Source: Actinomycetes bacterium (GTDB taxonomy: Bacteria; Actinomycetota; Acidimicrobiia; Acidimicrobiales; Palsa-688). From it: a stretch of 64,000 nucleotides of DNA. The stretch's first letter is position 1. Every line of letters begins with the position of its first letter. Below the pieces are notes generated by a model that saw only the letters and a list, made by a program, of their open reading frames with translations, was not told where the DNA came from and ran no database searches. The stretch spans positions 50,598 through 114,597 of the forward strand of contig JAJZIY010000005.1 of NCBI GenBank assembly GCA_021828475.1, read 5' to 3'. Both the position numbers and the translations under genes were made by a program. Below, in pieces: positions 59,579-64,000 of the stretch.

Positions 59579-61875
59579 GCGCTGGCCCCGGCAGGCTCCG
59601 CAGGCCCGGTCCCGGCCGCGCTTGCAGCATCGTCGGCTCCCGGTACGCCGTCCACTCTGATCCTCACCGCAGCGGTGTAGTCGGGTATGCCCGAAGCGGC
59701 CGAACGGCGGTGGGCGTCGAGCAGCACGTTGCCCTCGGGCCAGTGCACCTGCACCGTGCCCCGGGCCACGGGTGCCAGCATGGCCTCGCCCGCCAGCGAG
59801 CCGTTGGCGTTGCTGAGGACGAGGTGTGAGCCCTGACCGGCCCCGATGGAGGCCGCATCCCTGGCGTTGATCAGCACCGACGAGCGTCTCGCGCCCGTGT
59901 GCCCGTCCGTCTGGCCTTGCACCATGCTGTTGAACTGCTTGCCCCGCCTGGCCGCCACCAGGAAGGTACCGTCCTCGCGCTCGGTTTCGGGAATGCGCAC
60001 CGGGCTGAAGTGTGCCTTGCCGTCCGAGGTGGGGAACTCCCATCCGTCGCACAACAGGCGACCCCCGTACTGGAACTGGTCGCCCTCCTCCCGTAGCGTC
60101 GCCATGAGCCCGTAGTTGGGGACGACCCTTGCGATCTCCTCACGGATGGCAGCCGTCCCTTCGAAGCTCACCAAAGGCGCCATCTCGGGACGCGCACGCG
60201 AGACCAGGTCGCAGAAGACCTCCCACTCGGCCCGTGCCTGCGCTATGCGAGGCCCGGGTATCTCCGGGCTGAATATGACCCGGCGCTCCGTGGATGTCTC
60301 GGTCACCCCGCCACGCATCTCGTAGCGGGTCTGTGCCGGCAGGAGCACGACCACCTCTCCGGGAGGGACCAGCATCTGTGCCGACGGCACGATGTCGAGG
60401 TGCACCCGCACCGGGACCCTCGACAACGCCTCCCTCACGAACCGGGGATCCGGCAGTACCTCGGTGAAATTCCCACCGGAGCAGAAAAGGACGTCGAGCA
60501 GGCCGTCGTGGGCCGCCTCCACCATCTCGGGTGCTGTCAGGCCGGGCGAGGACGGCACCGTGAAACCCCACAGGTCGCTCAAGCGCGAGGCGTTGGCTGC
60601 GTCGACCGCCGCGCCCCCCGGGAAAGCCGTGGCGTAAGCGCCCATCTCGGCGCCGCCCTGGACCCCCGAATGGCCCCGCACCGGCATCAGACCGCAATGG
60701 GGCCTGCCCACGAAGCCACGCGACAGGCCCAGGTTGACGACCGCCCGCACCGCGTCCTCACCCGTACTGCTCTGGGTCACACCCATGCTCCACACCAGGA
60801 CCGCCGTGCGCGCCTCCGACAGCATCCGGGCCAGCCCGAGCATCTCGTTGCGGTCACTGCCCGACGCCTCCTCCAGGTGCTCCCAGGTCTCCGAGGCGAG
60901 GTGGCGCTCGAGCTCGGCGAAGCCCGTGGTGCGGGACTCGACGAAGGCCCGGTCGACCCACCCCTGCTCGACCATGTGCTTCAACACACCGTTGAAGAAG
61001 GCGATGTCGCCTCCGACGGTCACCTCGAAGAACCGGTCCGTCACCAACGTCCCGAACACGGCGCTCTCGAGGTTCGATGGCACCCAGTAACGCTCCATCG
61101 CCGGCTCGCGGTAGGTGTTGACCACGGCCACGCGGGTGCCGGCCTTGCGGGCGTGGTAGAGGTACTTCATCATCACGGGTTGGTTCTGAGCCACGTTCGA
61201 GCCGATGAAGACGACCAGGTCGGTGCCGATCAGGTCGGGGTACGAGCAGGTCGTAGCGGCCACCCCGAGGGCGCTCTTGAGAGCCAGCGTGCTGGGGGCG
61301 TGGCAGAGCCTGGCTGCGCTGTCTATGGAGTTGGTCCCGAGGGCGCGTACCGCCTTCTGGGCGACGTAGTAGTTTTCGTTGGGCTGCCCGCGACTCGTCA
61401 TGTAGAAGGCGAGGCGCTCGGGCGGCGAGGCAACCAACCGCTGCGCCACCAGGTCCAGAGCCTCGTCCCAGCTGGTGCGGCTGAACCCCTTGTCCCCGCG
61501 ACGGCGGACCATGGGGAAAGGCAGGCGGCCAAGTTCGTGGAGCGAACGGGCCGGCCGCCCCTCGAGGCGTGAGACGTCGCCGAGGAGGGACGCGTCCATC
61601 GCAGGCGCCGTGTTGAGGCGCAGCAGGCGCAGCCTCACGTTGCACAGGTGCACCTGGTCCAGGGTCCAGTCGCGCATACCCGTGGTGCCGAGAGCGCAGC
61701 CGTCACAGACCCCATGGTTGAGGATCCGCCACGCGTAGCCGAGGTTGCCACGGTTGTCCCTGAGGGCGTCGATGATGGAGCGGTAGTTGTCGGGCTTGTC
61801 CTCCCCCAGCCCGAAAGGACTGAGCGACGCCCAGTGCGCCGGGTCGATCAACTTCTCACGTCGGCGTTTGGACAT
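59575..61875 (-). CDS. molybdopterin oxidoreductase, FdhF/YdeP family
   Basis: A 766-residue molybdoenzyme resembling formate dehydrogenase alpha and YdeP. Near the N-terminus it has C-x2-C (NHGVCDGCALGTTG, Cys57 and Cys60) instead of a full four-cysteine cluster motif; Cys191 in ARLCHAPS is the likely molybdenum ligand (position of Cys/Sec in FdhF). Later motifs GHSGVQGGAEMGAYA and HWPEGNVLLD are typical of the C-terminal molybdopterin dinucleotide binding. ATG 61875 has GAGG seven bases upstream. The following fdhD gene supports formate dehydrogenase-like maturation, but YdeP-type proteins lack proven substrates. Confidence 0.87.
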   Translation of the reverse strand: MSKRRREKLIDPAHWASLSPFGLGEDKPDNYRSIIDALRDNRGNLGYAWRILNHGVCDGCALGTTGMRDWTLDQVHLCNVRLRLLRLNTAPAMDASLLGDVSRLEGRPARSLHELGRLPFPMVRRRGDKGFSRTSWDEALDLVAQRLVASPPERLAFYMTSRGQPNENYYVAQKAVRALGTNSIDSAARLCHAPSTLALKSALGVAATTCSYPDLIGTDLVVFIGSNVAQNQPVMMKYLYHARKAGTRVAVVNTYREPAMERYWVPSNLESAVFGTLVTDRFFEVTVGGDIAFFNGVLKHMVEQGWVDRAFVESRTTGFAELERHLASETWEHLEEASGSDRNEMLGLARMLSEARTAVLVWSMGVTQSSTGEDAVRAVVNLGLSRGFVGRPHCGLMPVRGHSGVQGGAEMGAYATAFPGGAAVDAANASRLSDLWGFTVPSSPGLTAPEMVEAAHDGLLDVLFCSGGNFTEVLPDPRFVREALSRVPVRVHLDIVPSAQMLVPPGEVVVLLPAQTRYEMRGGVTETSTERRVIFSPEIPGPRIAQARAEWEVFCDLVSRARPEMAPLVSFEGTAAIREEIARVVPNYGLMATLREEGDQFQYGGRLLCDGWEFPTSDGKAHFSPVRIPETEREDGTFLVAARRGKQFNSMVQGQTDGHTGARRSSVLINARDAASIGAGQGSHLVLSNANGSLAGEAMLAPVARGTVQVHWPEGNVLLDAHRRSAASGIPDYTAAVRIRVDGVPGADDAASAAGTGPAEPAGASA

Positions 61876-61884
61876 GGCGTTACC

Positions 61885-62112
61885 TCATGACGTCCCGGGA
61901 ACACGCGCCGCCAGGTCGCGGGCGGCTGCCAGCGCATCCTCGGGGTCGGCGCCCGCCCTGGCCACCAGCCAGCAGCAGATGGGCGCGGCGAGCCTCTCGG
62001 AAGCATTGGCCGCCACCGAGGCCAGCGACAGCAGCGTGGACTTGTCCTCTTCGGACGGCGCCTCTGTGCCGAGCGCCCTTGCGAACTGCTCGATCCAGGT
62101 TGTGGCGTCCAC
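61885..62112 (-). CDS. DUF6457-type small protein
   Basis: A 75-residue helical protein starting at GTG 62112 (VDATTWIEQFARALGTEAPS), with SVAANASERLAAPICCWLVARAG as its core. It resembles the DUF6457 domain, which from memory is also found attached to MobA-type molybdenum cofactor nucleotidyltransferases. ATG 62157 would add 15 residues, but TAGCAT at 62126-62121 lies eight bases before the GTG and would act as a -10 box for a leaderless transcript. Nine bases separate it from the molybdoenzyme gene, so it is the first gene of a three-gene operon with the oxidoreductase and fdhD. Confidence 0.65.
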   Translation of the reverse strand: MDATTWIEQFARALGTEAPSEEDKSTLLSLASVAANASERLAAPICCWLVARAGADPEDALAAARDLAARVPGTS

Positions 62113-62256
62113 GGCCGGTGATGCTACAGCGGCCCCGCGCCAATGCAGGGCCGCCATGGAAGTTTGCTCAGCCCGCCCTGGCCCGGCGCCGGTGCAACGG
62201 CCGCCACGCCCGCGGCCGTCGCGCCGGGGCTCAGGCTCGCCGCACCGCGGCCTCCG

Positions 62257-63699
62257 TCAGAGCACGGCCAAACCCGGTGCCGCCCCTTCGGCCGGGAGGC
62301 CCGAGCGCTGCGCACGGCTCGACCTGCGCCCCGGTATCAGTGCGGCAGCAACGGCCGCCACCGCCACGACGGCCGCTCCGACGTAGACGGCGGGAGCGAG
62401 CCCCTCCACGAACGCCCGGCCGCTGGCATAGCTCCCGGCACCGGCGAACACCGAGGCCAGCACGGCCACCCCGAGCACTCCGCCGAGCTCCCGGATGGCG
62501 TTGTTCACGCCCGAGGCCACCCCTTCGTGCTCCCGGCCGACTGCGCCGAGGACGGTACTGGCCATCGGAGCGAAGAACAGGGCCATCCCGACACCGTTCA
62601 TGACGAAGGCCGGGACCATGGTGGCGTAGGCGACCGCCGGCGAGGTGACCGCTGCCAACCAGGCCAGGCCGCCGGCCTGCAGGACGAGGCCGGTGACGAG
62701 CACCGGGCGCCCCCCCGTGCGCTGGGTGACCACGCCGGCGACCGGGGCCACGAGCATCGGCATGGCGGTCCAGGGCAGGGTACGCACCCCCGCAGCCAGG
62801 GGCGAGTAGTGCTGGACGATCTGGAGGAAGTGCGCCAGAAGGAAGATCGACCCGAACATTCCGAAGGACATGAGCATCGATGCGATGTTGGCCGCGCTGA
62901 AGCCGCGGCCGGCGAACAGCCGCAGGGGGAGCATCGGCTCGACGGCACGGCGTTCGTGGACGGCGAAGACCGCGAGCAGGGCCGTGCCTGCGGCCAGCGG
63001 GGCGACGACCTGGCCCGATGACCACCCAGTGCTGGTGGTCCGCACGAGGGCGAACACCACGCCGAAGAGCCCGCCGCTCGCCAGGGCCACGCCAGGCGTG
63101 TCCAGGCGGCGCGCCGTCCCCCGGCTCTCCGCCAGGCGCCCGAAGGCGAGCGGCATCAGTGCCAGGCCGATCGGCACGTTCAGCCAGAAGATCCACTGCC
63201 ACGAGGCGTTCTGGACGATGGCGCCCCCCACGACGGGACCGAGGGCCACGGCCAGCCCGGCGATGGCTCCCCAGGCTCCCAGCGCCATGGCCCGGCGCTC
63301 GAGAGGCACCGCCGCTGCCAGCAGGGTGAGGGTCAGGGGCGTGACCACCGCCGCCCCGGTACCCTGAGCGGCCCTGGCTGCCACGAGGATGCCGACATTG
63401 GGGGCGAGGGCGGCGAGCGCCGACCCGGCGGTGAACACCGCCAGGCCCCCGACGAACATACGCCGCCGGCCGAACCTCTCACCGAGCGTCGACCCCGTGA
63501 GCAGTAGCGCTGCGAAGGTCAGGGTGTAGGCGCTCACCGTCCACTCCAGGCCACCGAGGCTCGCGTGGAGCCGTTCGCGGATCACGGGTAGGGCCATGGT
63601 GACGACGAGATTGTCGAGCGACGTCATGAAGAGGGCCGCTGCAGTCAGTGCGAATGTCCAAAGCGGCCGTCCCGAGCGGGGGGCAGTCGTGGGTGGCAT
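62257..63699 (-). CDS. MFS drug:H+ antiporter, DHA2 (14-helix) family
   Basis: A 480-residue exporter of the EmrB/QacA type with about 14 helices. Seen are LDNLVVTMALPVIRERL (motif D1), GERFGRRRMFVGG (motif A) and a long VVTPLTLTLLAAAVP / GAWGAIAGLAVALGPVVGGAIV (motif C of antiporters). ATG 63699 has GGAG seven bases upstream. A 12-bp inverted repeat and an incoming probable TetR gene lie upstream, so it is probably induced by a drug-like ligand. Substrate unknown. Confidence 0.88.
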   Translation of the reverse strand: MPPTTAPRSGRPLWTFALTAAALFMTSLDNLVVTMALPVIRERLHASLGGLEWTVSAYTLTFAALLLTGSTLGERFGRRRMFVGGLAVFTAGSALAALAPNVGILVAARAAQGTGAAVVTPLTLTLLAAAVPLERRAMALGAWGAIAGLAVALGPVVGGAIVQNASWQWIFWLNVPIGLALMPLAFGRLAESRGTARRLDTPGVALASGGLFGVVFALVRTTSTGWSSGQVVAPLAAGTALLAVFAVHERRAVEPMLPLRLFAGRGFSAANIASMLMSFGMFGSIFLLAHFLQIVQHYSPLAAGVRTLPWTAMPMLVAPVAGVVTQRTGGRPVLVTGLVLQAGGLAWLAAVTSPAVAYATMVPAFVMNGVGMALFFAPMASTVLGAVGREHEGVASGVNNAIRELGGVLGVAVLASVFAGAGSYASGRAFVEGLAPAVYVGAAVVAVAAVAAALIPGRRSSRAQRSGLPAEGAAPGLAVL

Positions 63700-63769
63700 C
63701 GATTGTCTCCTGTTCTCTCTGTGTGGCTTTGTCTTGGCGGTTCTTCGTTTCTCGGCCGTCTGCTTATTT

Positions 63770-63781
63770 GTGACTACTCAC
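63770..63781. promoter_or_regulatory. inverted repeat upstream of the MFS gene
   Basis: GTGACTACTCAC has GTGA and TCAC arms around a four-base centre, in an AT-rich stretch about 70 bases before the MFS start. Sites of this kind are bound by TetR-family repressors. Confidence 0.45.
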
Positions 63782-63830
63782 TTACTTCATGGGGCAAAAA
63801 AAGGTGCACACGAGGGGTGACCATGGGAAA

Positions 63831-64000
63831 TCAACTCCTCCCGGGGTGTGGGGCGGCACGCTGTTCGTCGGGCGTGCCCGGTCCTTCGAGGATGCAGGGC
63901 CCGGGCATCCAGGCGATGTCGCGCGCCCAGCCCTCGTCCAGCTCCTCGAGGCCGAGTGCGGCGACCACGTTGATCAACATGCCCAGGGCGAGCCACGCCT
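63831..64000 (-). CDS. probable TetR-family regulator, C-terminal end (partial)
   Basis: On the minus strand a frame enters from the window edge and stops at TGA (63833-63831), giving 55 visible residues. The segment AWLALGMLINVVAALGLEEL resembles the last helix of TetR/AcrR regulators, which often end in GMLLNV-x-AAL. The DNA-binding part lies outside the window. Position next to an MFS exporter fits a local repressor. The family call rests on this short motif only. Confidence 0.45.
   Translation of the reverse strand, partial: AWLALGMLINVVAALGLEELDEGWARDIAWMPGPCILEGPGTPDEQRAAPHPGRS

Noticed and set aside
59579..60052. N-terminal extension of fdhD
   Set aside because: It is a shadow of the molybdoenzyme gene; GTG 59578 with a GTGA overlap fits FdhD.

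Overview
The window is high-GC, gene-dense bacterial chromosome. GTG and TTG starts are common, stops and starts often overlap (ATGA, GTGA, TGATG), and several genes look leaderless. The gene content is actinobacterial: class II DAHP synthase, BldC, a sulfite reductase/CysH pair, glucosaminidase-type wall hydrolase, and MurD2/MurL peptidoglycan chemistry. The abundance of secreted proteins with six 'GYW-L-x-DGG-F-x-FGDA' repeats, plus an acid-type S53 peptidase, makes an Acidimicrobiia relative the best guess. That placement is inference from gene content; no 16S gene is present.

Layout. 1-3 kb: end of a Tim44-like protein, a small exported protein and a cell-wall glucosaminidase. 3.2-5.7 kb: assimilatory sulfate reduction (APS reductase, sulfite reductase). 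5.8-9.1 kb: a large exported repeat protein. 9.3-12.1 kb: DAHP synthase, then divergent nadD, a small membrane protein and rsfS. 12.2-17.1 kb: the str operon rpsL-rpsG-fusA-tuf-rpsJ on the minus strand. 17.2-18.3 kb: a Gfo/Idh/MocA oxidoreductase. 18.4-26.0 kb: a tightly coupled five-gene minus-strand operon with a MacA-like adaptor, ABC ATPase, MacB-like permease, DUF5666 lipoprotein and a secreted Ig/repeat protein. 26.2-37.95 kb: tRNA-Trp, secE, nusG, rplK, rplA, rplJ, rplL, rpoB and rpoC on the minus strand. 38.1-39.6 kb: tRNA-Thr, tRNA-Met, rpmG, an ECF sigma factor and its anti-sigma factor. 39.7-43.3 kb: acetyltransferase, murL, murD2 and a MazG-like protein. 43.4-48.4 kb: asd/lysC, a lipid- or membrane-anchored cyclophilin, a Ca2+/cation exchanger and an S51-like peptidase. 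48.6-50.4 kb: bldC with an apparent leader peptide, a toxin-antitoxin locus with a damaged toxin, tRNA-Phe and tRNA-Asp. 50.5-55.1 kb: secreted S53 peptidase facing a secreted GH6 cellulase. 55.3-58.6 kb: TauE/SafE permease, aldo/keto reductase, guaA. 58.7-62.1 kb: a DUF6457 protein, formate dehydrogenase-like molybdoenzyme and fdhD. 62.3-64 kb: MFS exporter and the end of a probable TetR regulator.

How the parts fit. Most of the window is housekeeping (transcription, translation, wall precursor, aspartate-family amino acids, GMP, sulfur assimilation). The accessory layer is secretory: three unrelated exported proteins (about 1108, 629 and 951 aa) each end in exactly six copies of the same approximately 42-residue repeat, and one of them is encoded at the end of the MacAB-like exporter operon. 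That operon, and the shared six-unit module, are the best candidates for an undescribed system here. A second theme is transcription starting at or next to the start codon: at least nine genes have a TANNNT-like -10 box 6 to 8 bases before ATG or GTG. No CRISPR array, insertion sequence, integrase or prophage was seen.
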